From: Amycolatopsis circi
Lineage (GTDB): Bacteria > Actinomycetota > Actinomycetes > Mycobacteriales > Pseudonocardiaceae
Reading direction: 5' to 3'
Assembly: GCF_003385235.1 (NCBI RefSeq)
Contig: NZ_PQIA01000018.1
Location: forward strand, 1 to 64,000
Length of the DNA: 64,000 nucleotides
Each line of letters starts with the position of its first letter. Position 1 is the stretch's first letter. Under the pieces are notes generated by a model. It worked only from the letters and a program-made list of their open reading frames with translations, was not told where the DNA came from and did no database searches. A program made the position numbers and the translations under genes. Below, piece after piece: positions 54,617-63,386 of this stretch.

Positions 54617-55786
54617 TCAGGCCTCCCAGGCGACAGGCAGGTGGTGGACGCCGTAGATGAGCATGTCGCTGCGCAGGTCGATGTCCTCCGCGGGAGCGGC
54701 AAGGCGCAGCGACGGGAACCGGGTCAGCAAAGCAGGCAGGGCGACCTGCATTTGGACGCGGGCCAGTTGCTGGCCGAGGCATTGGTGGATGCCGTGGCCG
54801 AAGGCGACGTGTCCGCTTGCTTTGCGGCGCAGGTCGAGTTTCTCCGGCTCGGGAAAGTGCGCGGGGTCGTGGTTGGCCGCGGGCACCGAGATGGTGACCG
54901 ACTCTCCCGCGGTCACCTGTTCGCCGCCCAGTTCGAGGTCTTCCAAGGCGGTGCGCACGGTGAACGGGATGATGCTCAGGTAGCGCAGCAGTTCTTCGAC
55001 CGCGGTCCCGGCCAGCTGCGGTTCGGTGCGCAGCAGGGCGAGCTGGTCGGGGTGTTCGAGCAGCGCGAAGAGGCCCAGCGCGAGCATGTTCGTGGTGGTG
55101 TCCAGGCCCGCGCCCAGCAAGGTGAAGCCGATGTTGACCAGCTCGGTGTCGGTGAGATCGGTGCCGGCCAGGTCGCTGAGCAGGTCGTCGGACGGGGCTT
55201 TTCGCTTGGCCGCCACCAATTCGCCGATGACGCCGTGGACCGCGGCGTAGGCTTCGCCCGTTTCTTCGGGGGTGTTGTCCAGCCGGAACAGGGTGAGCGC
55301 GTGCTGCTGGAACCGGTCCCGCTCGGCGTAGGGGACTCCGAGCAGTTCGCAGATCGTCTGCGCGGGCAGCGGTCGCGCCAGGGCCGGGACCACGTCGGCC
55401 GGGCTGCCGCGCTCGGCCATGGCGTTCAGGCACTCGTCCGCGACGGCCTGGATCCGCTCGGTCAGCCGGCGCATCCGGCGGACGGTGAACTGGCCGGCGA
55501 GCAGCCGCCGGTAGCGGGTGTGCTCGGGGGCGTCCATGCTGCCGAACATTCCCGGCGGCGCCGGCTGATCGCCGGCGGGAGCGCCCGGAACCGGCAGGTG
55601 CCGCAGCTCGGCTCGCGCGCTGAACCGGCGGTCGGCCAGCACTTCGCGGGCCAGGGCGTGTCCGGTCACCAGCCAGCCGGCGTGCCCGTCCGGGTAGTCC
55701 AGCCGGCTCAGCGGACTCTTCTCGCGCAGTTCGGCCAGCCCCCGCGGCGGGTCGAACGGCCGCTCGGTCGGCAGTGTCCTGGTCAT
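54617..55786 (-). CDS. Cytochrome P450
   Basis: 389 residues, bacterial class I size. I-helix LLGAGLDTTTNMLALGLFAL with the acid replaced by Asp-Thr, the ExxR in AVEELLRYLS, the PERF-like region FPEPEKLDLRRK and the haem loop FGHGIHQCLGQQLARVQMQV with cysteine ligand. The wording is close to polyketide or antibiotic hydroxylases of CYP107/105 type. ATG 55786 has AAGGGAG before it; the longer frame is in the promoter. Its electron donors are not encoded here. Confidence 0.94.
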   Translation of the reverse strand: MTRTLPTERPFDPPRGLAELREKSPLSRLDYPDGHAGWLVTGHALAREVLADRRFSARAELRHLPVPGAPAGDQPAPPGMFGSMDAPEHTRYRRLLAGQFTVRRMRRLTERIQAVADECLNAMAERGSPADVVPALARPLPAQTICELLGVPYAERDRFQQHALTLFRLDNTPEETGEAYAAVHGVIGELVAAKRKAPSDDLLSDLAGTDLTDTELVNIGFTLLGAGLDTTTNMLALGLFALLEHPDQLALLRTEPQLAGTAVEELLRYLSIIPFTVRTALEDLELGGEQVTAGESVTISVPAANHDPAHFPEPEKLDLRRKASGHVAFGHGIHQCLGQQLARVQMQVALPALLTRFPSLRLAAPAEDIDLRSDMLIYGVHHLPVAWEA

Positions 55787-55958
55787 CGCCAGCTCCCTTC
55801 CGGTGAACCTCTTGCGGGAAACGGTAGAGCGATGTTTTATTGACTCGCAAACGAACCTTATGCATATCAGCAGGCTGAGGGCATTATTTCGATGCACTGG
55901 CCTGCAGCTGAATGCATCGGCAGCGGACTGGGACGAATCCGAAGGCGGAGACGAGCAG

Positions 55959-56723
55959 ATGCCATCCGGCAGGTTGAGCTACCCGGAACGACAGCGCGTC
56001 GCGACCGGATTGGCGGACGGACTGAGCTACGCCGAGATCGGCCGGCGCCTCGGCAGGCCGAAGTCGACGGTGATCCGCGAAGTCGCCCGCAACGGCGGGG
56101 CGCACGACTACCGGGCCGACCGCGCCGAGCAGGCCGCGCGGCGACGGGCCCGCCGCCGCGCCCCCGCTTCGCCGCCGGCCGCCCTGCCGCGCCGGGCAGC
56201 GGCCGATCCGCGGACCCAGAGCGACTTCGAGACGCGGTTCGCGCGGATGGCCGCCCAGACCGGAATGCCGTCGATGATGGCGCGGGTCCTGATCTGCCTG
56301 TTCACCGCCGAATCGGGCAGCCGCACCGCGACCGAGCTTGCCGCCCGGCTGCGCGTCAGCCCGGCATCGATCTCGAAGGCGGTGGCCTGGCTGGAAGAAC
56401 GCGGGATGCTGCGGCGCGAACGCGACGGCCGACGCGAGCGCTATCTGATCGACGATGACGTGTGGCAACGGGCCTGGCTGGCCAGCATGGACGGCATGGC
56501 GCAGTGGGCCGACTTCACCCGCCAGGGCGCCGAACTGTTCGGCGGAGACACGCTGGTCGGAACCAGGCTGCTCGAGACCAGCCAATGGCTTCAGCACATC
56601 CGGCAGGACATGATCGACGCCGCCGAGCACTGGCGGCGAACCCGCCCGCCGCGTTGTGACGACGCCCCCAGCTGGTTGTCCATTGTGGACCTCGATCCGC
56701 GGCTGAACCTCGCGCGGCCTTGA
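55959..56723 (+). CDS. Regulator joining an IS30-type HTH to a MarR/GbsR-like domain
   Basis: 254 residues. Residues 3-50 (RLSYPERQRVATGLADGLSY, AEIGRRLGRPKSTVIREVAR) match the HTH_38 motif of IS30 transposases, with the following NGGxxDYRAxxAxxxAxxR. Residues 75-170 are a MarR/GbsR-like winged helix (TATELAARLRVSPASISKAV then AWLEERGMLRRERDGRRERY), then a helical sensor to the end. Two different DNA-binding modules in one protein are unusual. It is divergent from the P450 and SDR genes with 172 bp of AT-rich DNA between, so it likely controls them. Confidence 0.85.
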   Translation: MPSGRLSYPERQRVATGLADGLSYAEIGRRLGRPKSTVIREVARNGGAHDYRADRAEQAARRRARRRAPASPPAALPRRAAADPRTQSDFETRFARMAAQTGMPSMMARVLICLFTAESGSRTATELAARLRVSPASISKAVAWLEERGMLRRERDGRRERYLIDDDVWQRAWLASMDGMAQWADFTRQGAELFGGDTLVGTRLLETSQWLQHIRQDMIDAAEHWRRTRPPRCDDAPSWLSIVDLDPRLNLARP

Positions 56724-56746
56724 CCTCGAGGAAAGTCGGTGGCCGC

Positions 56747-57430
56747 ATGACCATCTGGATTTGCGGCACGTGCGGAGTCGAGCGAGCCCGAGCCGGGAAT
56801 CCACCGCCTGCATCGCGAGCCGGAGTTCGGCATCGGCCAGAGGACCTGCCTGGTGCGGACCGACGCGGGCAACCTGCTGTGGGATCCGCCGAACGCTCTA
56901 GACCGGCCTCTGCTCGACAAGATCGCCGAACTCGGCGGAGCCGCGGCGATCGTGGCCAGTCATCGGCACATGGACGGCTCGCAGATGAGCCTGAGCCACC
57001 GTCTCGGGAACGTCCCGGTGCTGGTGCATTCCGCGGACCGGCATGGGTTCAGCGGGAAGACCCGGTGATCCGCGAATGGCACGGCGTCGAACGGATTTTG
57101 CCCGGGATCACCCGGATCGAAGCGGGCGGACACTTCCCGGGCGCCGCGGTCGCGCACCTCGCGACGGAGACGGGCGCGCTGCTGGTCGGCGACACCATCG
57201 TGCCGGTCGCCGCGCGGGGCTGGGTGACGTTCATGCGCAGCTGCCCCAACCAGATCCCGCTCTCCGCCGGACTCGTCCAGCAGCTCGTGGACCGGCTCGA
57301 GCCTTACGCCTTCGACCGGCTCTACGCCTTGACCGGGGCTACTTTGCAGGCTGACGCGAAGGCTGCGGTTCGTCGTTCCGCGCAGCGCTACATCGCGTGG
57401 GTCGACGGCACGAACGACCATCTCGGGTGA
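56747..57430 (+). pseudogene. Second MBL-fold-like gene, broken by two frameshifts and an internal loss
   Basis: It begins MTIWICGTCGVERA, like the intact gene at 2966-3787. The homology then runs in the next frame (GIHRLHREPEFGIGQRTCLV, NLLWDPPNALD, ASHRHMDGSQMSLSHRLGNV) to a stop at 57066, and returns to the first frame with WVQREDPVIREWHGVERILP and GGHFPGAAVAHLATETGALL to the end. About 50 residues after the zinc-ribbon-like start are also missing. One frame is open right through, but its middle is nonsense. Decay or sequence errors are both possible. Confidence 0.75.
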
Positions 57431-57740
57431 CTCGCGGATACGGCGGCGTTCCTTCCGCGGGGATCTCTTGTATCAGGGGACGGTAGGCCGGGTTCGCAAA
57501 CACTCGGCAAACGTTGCGCCGCAGCGGATCATCACCGGCGGCGCCCCTCCGGCGAACCACGTACCGTGAAGGCCGCGCTGAGGCCCTTGGTCAGATGGAG
57601 TGACGCCCCGCGGGAATCGACTGAGGTCTCTTGCGTAGGCGGCCCGGACCGGCGTTAAGCTCATTGGAGGGAACCAGCGAACTGGTCCCGACACGGGAGA
57701 GCCGCAGGCTCCGGCAAGCCTTACGACTCCCCCGCATCCC
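57431..57740. other. Gap with no supported gene
   Basis: 310 bp between the MBL pseudogene and the 41-aa gene. There is no convincing coding frame and no strong hairpin. Confidence 0.35.
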
Positions 57741-57866
57741 TCAGGCTCCGCGCAGGACGAGGTACAGCACCGCTGCACCTAGCACGAGAGCCAGGATGGC
57801 GGCCCCGGTCACCTGGATGGTGACCGGGCCGGCCACCTTCACGGTGAAGTGAAAGCGCCTAGCCAC
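57741..57866 (-). CDS. 41-residue single-span membrane protein
   Basis: Starts GTG at 57866 and reads ARRFHFTVKVAGPVTIQVTG followed by AAILALVLGAAVLYLVLRGA and stop. The second half is one membrane helix with a positive end. In front lies AGGAGGGAGGTGATC, which contains an almost complete match to the 16S anti-Shine-Dalgarno end, strong evidence for translation. No homologue is recognised. The gene is too short for ordinary gene callers. Confidence 0.7.
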   Translation of the reverse strand: MARRFHFTVKVAGPVTIQVTGAAILALVLGAAVLYLVLRGA

Positions 57867-58517
57867 CAGGGATCACCTCCCTCCTGTGGCGGACTCGGAC
57901 TGCTGCTCCCCGAGCCCGCCATCGGCGAAGGTGCTGAGCAGCACTCTAGCCAGGTGCACCGCAAAACAGGAGCGGTCCGAGCGCTCAAGATCACCGGAGC
58001 GGACCCGCCGAGACCCGGTATGGCGACGCCGCGCCGGGTTCGCGGACCGGCCGGTTCCTGTCGGTTATCCCCTGGGCATTCTGGATCGGCCAGACGGAGC
58101 AATTCCGATCGACCGTCTGCTCGCCCGAGGGCTTGTCCGCGCCGCACTGGCTCGCCAACCGAGTGAACTTGCATAACTTTGCGTAGCAAGGATTCCTCGG
58201 TCGCCTTCAGCTCGCCCGAAGCCGCCCGCGGCGAGCGGCTGGAGCGAGTGTCCACTGTGGACCTGATGTCTCGGCAGGGCACCTGGTTCACGATCCGCGG
58301 CGTCCGGATACATGCAGTGGACGTCCGACCCCGGTCGAAAACCGTCACCGCTCGATCGGGCCGACGCTCAGCGTCATCGTCCCCCGCTGGCTAGCGGACT
58401 CAACGTCCTGAAAGCGTTCGTCAGCCGCCGCACCCATCTGTCGAACATCGTCGCGTTCTGCCGGAAGCACCGTCGAGTCGTTCCCACTGCGGTGGTCAAA
58501 CTCCGATCGCGCTGGGC
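57867..58517. other. 650-bp gap
   Basis: Somewhat less GC-rich than its surroundings. I see no convincing gene. GTCCACTGTGGAC near 58249-58261 is one copy of a motif that recurs in the window. Confidence 0.35.
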
Positions 58518-59342
58518 TCAGCCTTCAGTCGAATGCGGTTGGGACAGGCCGTCGATGACGGTCTTCGCACTGGCTTTCGGATACGCCGTCGGACCGTTGT
58601 GGCCGCCGGGCCAGAGCGTCAAGGGCAGGTCCAGTTCTTGTGCCAGGGCTTGCGCGCAGCGGTGGGTCCACAGCGTCCGGGATTTCTCGCCCGCGCCCAC
58701 GATCACCCGGTCTCGATGCGCGCGAAGGGCCTCGGTATCGAGGCGGTAGGCACGCCCGGCGCCGAGATCGTGTTCGAAGTAGAACGACAGGTCCTGAATG
58801 AATTGCGGCGTCACTTCGAGTTCTGGGGCGTCGGTCTCGCGCTCGGCTGGATTCAGACCGAGCAGGGCGGCGAGTTGCCGGAGCGCCGCTCCTACGCCTT
58901 CAGTCTGGAAAGTCTGTGCCAGGCGAACGAGCCCGGCGTCGGCTTCTTCTCGCGCTGCTCCGCTGAGCAGGTGGGTGTCCGGCGGCTCGTGAACGATCAG
59001 TTTCGCGACGTCCTGCGGGTATCTGGTCAAGAGGTCCAATGCGATCAGGCAACCGATGCTCGTCGCGAACAGGCACACACCGTCTCCGCCGAGCGTCTTG
59101 ATCACGCTGTGCAGGTCGTCGGCATGCGTCTGGATTGTCGGAGACGGCGCGCCCGGGGCGAGGGGGCTGCGCGAGATGCCGCGGCGATCGTAGGAGACGA
59201 CGGTGAACCGCGGTTCGAGTATCTCCCGCATCGGGTCGGCTTGGCTGGCCTGGCCCGCTCCGCCGGGCACCATCACCAGCACGGGGCCTTCTCCGGCTGT
59301 CTGGCCACGAAGGGTGCAGCCATCAAGCGACACTTGCACCAC
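58518..59342 (-). CDS. Alpha/beta-fold hydrolase
   Basis: 274 residues. PVLVMVPGGAGQASQADPMR (oxyanion region), FTVVSYDRRGISRSPLAPG, nucleophile elbow LFATSIGCLIALD (ATSIG rather than the usual GxSxG) and a late GGHNGPTAYP with the catalytic His. Cytoplasmic. GTG 59342 is best spaced from AAGGAG. It overlaps the VOC gene by 20 bp and forms an operon with it under the divergent TetR gene. The substrate may be an ester or epoxide whose cleavage involves the VOC partner. Confidence 0.88.
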   Translation of the reverse strand: MVQVSLDGCTLRGQTAGEGPVLVMVPGGAGQASQADPMREILEPRFTVVSYDRRGISRSPLAPGAPSPTIQTHADDLHSVIKTLGGDGVCLFATSIGCLIALDLLTRYPQDVAKLIVHEPPDTHLLSGAAREEADAGLVRLAQTFQTEGVGAALRQLAALLGLNPAERETDAPELEVTPQFIQDLSFYFEHDLGAGRAYRLDTEALRAHRDRVIVGAGEKSRTLWTHRCAQALAQELDLPLTLWPGGHNGPTAYPKASAKTVIDGLSQPHSTEG

Positions 59343-60318
59343 GAACACTCTCCTTGGGCTCAGCAGGATTCCCGGCCTGACGGAAGACGATAGCGGTGCC
59401 GAGCGCGGTGCTGGCCGAAACGAAGAAATCTCCCGGCGATGCCTGCCGCAGCGGGATTTTCTTGCTGTGCAACAGGTCCCGCGTAACGGCCACGTCACGG
59501 ACGGCGACCGTGAACGCGACGAGAGCGGGCAGCGCAGGGGCTCGCTCGCCGGGCAACAGCGCGTCGAGACCGGAGGCGGGGACCAGGGTCAGCGTTGCGC
59601 CGTCGAGGTCGAAGATCCGAGCGGGGCCTTCTGTTCGCGGTGTCCGGCCGAGATAGCGCACGTACCGTGCCTGGACCGCGTCCAACTCGGCGTCCGCGGC
59701 GCAGAGCGTGGCGTCGACGAGGCCAGTGGCGCCATTGGGATGGTTGCCGACCCGGGCGGCCTGAATCCGCGGGTCCAGGTCCGCGACGACGCCGATCCGG
59801 CCCTCCGCCTCCACTCCCGGCCGCGCTCCGCCGATCTCCAGGTAGCGGACGGTTTCGACCTCGTCGCCTGCCGGGCGTCGCACCGTGTTCACCCCGTCGT
59901 GCCGCACGCCCGCGCCGGTCAGGCGGGCCGCGGTGGCGTCGATGTCGGACGAGGAGAACATCAGGATGTGCAGGCCTTCGAAGCGTTCCAGGCACTCCGT
60001 CAGGTTCGCGCTGGTGGTGTTGATCCGCTCCACCAGCGTCGGCAGCACGTCGGGCGGAGCTTGCAGCGGGACGAGCCGCGCGTCGGCCGGGACACGGCCG
60101 CCCGAGGGGACGACGGTGGCCAGTTCGAGGAAATCGTGCGGGAAGTCCGCGTGGGTGTTGGCCGCGCCGAACGGCTCCGGGGCACCCCCTTCGCGCGCCA
60201 TCGCGGGGTAACTGGGCGTCGGCGTGAAGAAACCCAGCCGTCGGTAGAGATCGAGGGCGGCAGGCAGATCGCGGACGACGTGACCGACGTGGTGCAAGCG
60301 GGTGAGGTCCGGAGCCAT
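59323..60318 (-). CDS. VOC/glyoxalase-like protein
   Basis: 331 residues, two VOC-type modules: RLHHVGHVVRDLPAALDLYR near the start, with HADFPHDFLELATVVP, and a second half with HILMFSSSDIDATAARLTGA and ALVAFTVAVRDVAVTRDLL. The His and Glu typical of metal sites are present in the first. Possible glyoxalase, dioxygenase or binding protein. ATG 60318 with AAGGTGG. First gene of the hydrolase operon, with its promoter next to the 22-bp operator. Confidence 0.85.
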   Translation of the reverse strand: MAPDLTRLHHVGHVVRDLPAALDLYRRLGFFTPTPSYPAMAREGGAPEPFGAANTHADFPHDFLELATVVPSGGRVPADARLVPLQAPPDVLPTLVERINTTSANLTECLERFEGLHILMFSSSDIDATAARLTGAGVRHDGVNTVRRPAGDEVETVRYLEIGGARPGVEAEGRIGVVADLDPRIQAARVGNHPNGATGLVDATLCAADAELDAVQARYVRYLGRTPRTEGPARIFDLDGATLTLVPASGLDALLPGERAPALPALVAFTVAVRDVAVTRDLLHSKKIPLRQASPGDFFVSASTALGTAIVFRQAGNPAEPKESVRGASVA

Positions 60319-60336
60319 GGCGGCCACCTTAAAAGT

Positions 60337-60358
60337 AGATCGACCAAGTGGTCAATCT
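60337..60358. promoter_or_regulatory. TetR-type operator between the VOC and TetR genes
   Basis: AGATCGACCA-AG-TGGTCAATCT is a 22-bp inverted repeat with one mismatched pair. It lies 19 bp before the VOC start and 28 bp before the TetR start, so one bound dimer would shut both promoters. This arrangement is standard for TetR autoregulation. Confidence 0.75.
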
Positions 60359-60385
60359 ATCTCGTCGAGGCGTACCGTCCCGCGA

Positions 60386-61027
60386 ATGAGCGCGGAGCAC
60401 AGCGCGGATCGCGTCGACGGCAGGCGTGTCCGCTACCAGAACCGGCGGCCGGAACTGCTCGACGCCGTGGCCGGTTACGTCCTCGCGCACGGGCTGGCCG
60501 GACTCGCCATGCGACCGCTCGCCGAGGCGGTGGGAGTCAGCCACGGGACGCTGCTGCACCACTTCGGTTCAAAAGAGAACCTGGTCACCGAGGTGATCGG
60601 CCTGCTGCGTCACCAGCTTGCGGACGCGGCAGGCCTGGCCGGAGCGCCTGCCCGATTGGCCGATCTTGCCGCGTGGTGGCGATCGACGACGACCGCCGAA
60701 CGGCTGCCGGTCTACCGGTTGCTGTTCGAGGTCTTCGCGCAGGCCACGCGGGAACCGAAGAGTTACGGGCGTTTCCTCCAGCAGGTCGTGCACGACTCGC
60801 TGACGCTGATGAAGCAACTGGTCATCGCGGACGGGTGTCCCCGCGAGAACGCGCCTGCGATCGCGACGATGATCGTGGCGCAGGCACGAGGACTGCAACT
60901 CGCCCTGCTGGCCACCGATGACCGGGACCGCATCGACCGTGCCTTCGTCGTGTTCATCGGCCTGCTCGACCATCTCAGGCAAAGCTGGCACACGACTCCC
61001 GACCACGTCGCGTTCCCTTCCCCCTGA
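60386..61027 (+). CDS. TetR-family repressor
   Basis: 213 residues. HTH at residues about 15-65: LLDAVAGYVLAHGLAGLAMR, PLAEAVGVSHGTLLHHFGSK, ENLVTEVIGL. The C-terminal sensor is helical (VYRLLFEVFAQATREPKSYG, FVVFIGLLDHLRQSWHTTP). ATG 60386 is used because the longer frame runs through the operator. It likely represses the VOC/hydrolase operon and itself through the repeat at 60337-60358. Confidence 0.93.
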   Translation: MSAEHSADRVDGRRVRYQNRRPELLDAVAGYVLAHGLAGLAMRPLAEAVGVSHGTLLHHFGSKENLVTEVIGLLRHQLADAAGLAGAPARLADLAAWWRSTTTAERLPVYRLLFEVFAQATREPKSYGRFLQQVVHDSLTLMKQLVIADGCPRENAPAIATMIVAQARGLQLALLATDDRDRIDRAFVVFIGLLDHLRQSWHTTPDHVAFPSP

Positions 61028-61109
61028 CCGCCCGGCTGCACCGATCAGAAATCCCCCGCCCCGTCGTCAATTCTGACAACCCCTCGAACCGGTGGAAGGA
61101 TTGACGACC

Positions 61110-62108
61110 ATGACCGACGCTAGACCGCTGGGCACCGACGAAGCCGCGTTCGTCGCGGCGTCCCGCTCAGGCGACGCGGCGCGGTTCGCGCTCCTCACCG
61201 AGCGGCACCGGCGTGAGCTGCAGGTGCACTGCTATCGGATGCTCGCGAACTACGAGGACGCCCAGGACCTGACGCAGGAGACGTTCCTGCGCGCATGGAA
61301 CAAGCGGGAGTCGTTCAAGGGCAACGCCGCGCTGCGGACTTGGCTGTACCGGATCGCGACCAACGCCTGCCTCGACTTCCTGGACAAGCGCAAGGACCGC
61401 ACACCGGTGCCGTTCGAACTGCCGGACCCCGGCTCCGAACTGCCGTACCTGCAGCCGTACCCGGACCGGATGCTCCCCGCGGATCCGCAGGAATCGGTGG
61501 TGGCGCGGGAGACAATCGAGCTGGCGTTCATCGTCGCCGTCCAGCACCTTCCGCCGCGACAACGGGCGGTGTTCGTCCTGCGCGACGTCCTCGGCTGGCC
61601 CGCCTCGAAGGCCGCTGACGTCCTCGAGCTGACCGTCGCGTCGGTGACCAGCGCACTGCAGCGGGCGCGAGTGACGATGCGCGAGCAACTGCCCGACCGC
61701 CGTCTCGACTGGCGCAGCCCAGAGCTGTCGGATGACGAGCGCAGCGTGGTGAAGTCGTACATCGACGCCCACGAGCGCAACGACCTCGACGGGCTGATGT
61801 CCCTTCTCCGCGACGACCTCCGCTTCGCGATGCTGCCCGATCCAGGCACCTTGATCCGGACGGCGAAGGACGCAGTGGACGGCTGGGTTACCGGCGGGCT
61901 TTTCCAGCGTGGCCACGACGATTGGCGCTGTATCGCCACGACAGTCAACCTCATGCCTGCCGCCGTGCTGTATCTCCGCACCCCTGGCGATCCGGAGTAC
62001 CGGCTGTTGAACCTCGCGGTCCTGCGCATCGTGGACGGGAAGATCGCTGATCTCACCGGGTTCGACGTCACCGACAAACCATGGCTGGACCTGCCCTCGA
62101 CACTGTGA
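61110..62108 (+). CDS. ECF sigma factor with SnoaL-like tail (SigX5 type)
   Basis: 332 residues. Sigma region 2: FALLTERHRRELQVHCYRML, ANYEDAQDLTQETFLRAWNK, TWLYRIATNACLDFLDKRKD. Linker with the PYLQPYPDRMLP wording of the SigX5 group. Region 4: LAFIVAVQHLPPRQRAVFVL, RDVLGWPASKAADVLELTVA. The last 110 residues are an NTF2/SnoaL-like domain (VVKSYIDAHERNDLDGLMSL) that tunes activity in such factors. No anti-sigma gene adjoins. ATG 61110; GTG 61092 is also possible. The DHFR-family gene lies tail to tail. Confidence 0.92.
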   Translation: MTDARPLGTDEAAFVAASRSGDAARFALLTERHRRELQVHCYRMLANYEDAQDLTQETFLRAWNKRESFKGNAALRTWLYRIATNACLDFLDKRKDRTPVPFELPDPGSELPYLQPYPDRMLPADPQESVVARETIELAFIVAVQHLPPRQRAVFVLRDVLGWPASKAADVLELTVASVTSALQRARVTMREQLPDRRLDWRSPELSDDERSVVKSYIDAHERNDLDGLMSLLRDDLRFAMLPDPGTLIRTAKDAVDGWVTGGLFQRGHDDWRCIATTVNLMPAAVLYLRTPGDPEYRLLNLAVLRIVDGKIADLTGFDVTDKPWLDLPSTL

Positions 62109-62144
62109 TCGCCCGACGCGATGTTGATCCCGTGCGCCGAGCGC

Positions 62145-62711
62145 TCATCGCCTTGTCTGGTATCGGGTCAGGACCGCACCGCCGGAAAACGTCCGCGTCT
62201 CCACGAGATTCAGGTTCACCCAGCCGTCCAACGCGGTGAAGAAGGGCGTGCCGCCGCCCACCAGGACCGGGTGGGTGACCAGCGTGTACTCGTCGATCAG
62301 CCCGGCCCGCATGGCCGCCGCGGCGAGCGTTGCGCCGCCGATGCTCATCGGACCGCCGTCCTCGGTCTTGAGGCGGGTGATCTCGGCGACCGCGTCCTCG
62401 GCGACCAAGCGGGTGCTCCAGTCGACCTTCTCGATCGTCGAGGAGAACACCACTTTCGGCGTGTCCCGCCAGTTCCGCGCGAACTCGATCTGCGCCGGGG
62501 TGGCGCCCGGCTGCTGGTCGCCGGTCGGCCAGTAGGAACTCATCGCCTCCCACAGCTTGCGCCCGTACAGCGACAAGCTGTTCGCCAGCTCCTGGTCGAG
62601 CCACCACTGGAACAACTCGTCGCTCGGCTCGCTCCAGCCGATGTCGTCGCCGGGTGCGGCGATGTAGCCGTCCAGGGTCAGGTTCATGCTGTAGCTCAGT
62701 TTCCGCGTCAT
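62145..62711 (-). CDS. Dihydrofolate-reductase-family (RibD C-terminal-like) protein
   Basis: 188 residues: LSYSMNLTLDGYIAAPGDDI, LYGRKLWEAMSSYWPT, KVVFSSTIEKVDWSTRLV, GPMSIGGATLAAAAMRAGLI and DEYTLVTHPVLVGGGTPFF. This is the YyaP/YwjB-type branch of the family, reductases of unknown substrate, not housekeeping DHFR. GGAGG before ATG 62711. Convergent with the sigma-factor gene. Confidence 0.9.
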   Translation of the reverse strand: MTRKLSYSMNLTLDGYIAAPGDDIGWSEPSDELFQWWLDQELANSLSLYGRKLWEAMSSYWPTGDQQPGATPAQIEFARNWRDTPKVVFSSTIEKVDWSTRLVAEDAVAEITRLKTEDGGPMSIGGATLAAAAMRAGLIDEYTLVTHPVLVGGGTPFFTALDGWVNLNLVETRTFSGGAVLTRYQTRR

Positions 62712-62877
62712 GCCAGCCTCCAATGCGTCGGTCTCATCCATACAGACGGGCGCGGCGAGAAAACCTCATCGGTGCGCGGTCCCGCGCAAGGTCCTCGACC
62801 GGGTCACGGAAACCGCTCTGGTCGGTCTCGGCATCACGTTGGTCGCCACCGGGTGACTTCGCTCGGCTCGGGCCGGG

Positions 62878-63153
62878 TCAGGATTTCGGAGGTTCGGCGG
62901 GGCCGTGATGGCGTCCGTAGGTGTCGGCGTCGCGATCGTGGCGATTCGCGAACATCCATCGGCGGGAACGTCCGGCCAGCCCCGCCCGCAGGAGAAACAC
63001 CACTGCGGTTCCCCACAGCGCGCCAGTCGGGTATGCCGCGCCCTGATCCAGCCAGGCGATCCCCTGTTCTTGCCCAGCCGCGCCGAGAACGGCGAATACG
63101 CAGCCCCCGACGAAGCAGGTTATGGCAACGAAAAGCTGCCGTTTGCGTGACAC
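62878..63153 (-). CDS. Small two-helix membrane protein
   Basis: 91 residues from GTG 63153: LFVAITCFVGGCVFAVLGAA and GALWGTAVVFLLRAGLAGRS are membrane helices, followed by a charged tail. The frame stays open to 63360 and an upstream start at 63291 cannot be excluded, which would give 137 residues, but that would place the start inside an operator-like repeat. No ribosome site is clear. Function unknown. Confidence 0.55.
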   Translation of the reverse strand: MSRKRQLFVAITCFVGGCVFAVLGAAGQEQGIAWLDQGAAYPTGALWGTAVVFLLRAGLAGRSRRWMFANRHDRDADTYGRHHGPAEPPKS

Positions 63154-63288
63154 CTGATCAAGTGTCCCACACTCGCGATCGAGCACCACGCCGTGAACAG
63201 AATCTTCATCCCACGCTCCCCGCCATTCTCCGATGCCCGGACCGGGCGCGACGACCGCGCTGACTGTGTCGTCCGAAACCCAGAGAAA

Positions 63289-63309
63289 CATACCGAACAG
63301 TACGGTATG
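63289..63309. promoter_or_regulatory. Operator-like inverted repeat CATACCG-N7-CGGTATG
   Basis: Perfect 7-bp arms with spacer AACAGTA, 21 bp overall. It resembles TetR/MarR-type operators and lies 136 bp upstream of the small membrane-protein gene. No regulator gene adjoins in the window. Confidence 0.6.
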
Positions 63310-63386
63310 AACTCCAGCCCCTAGCGGCGGCGTCTCCTGGCAATCCCTGCAGCTGTCCACTTAGGACTACACTGCAGGCGCGCTCC

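Noticed and set aside
57839..58348. 169-codon minus-strand frame in the 650-bp gap
   Set aside because: No domain, no ribosome site, and composition unlike real genes in the window.
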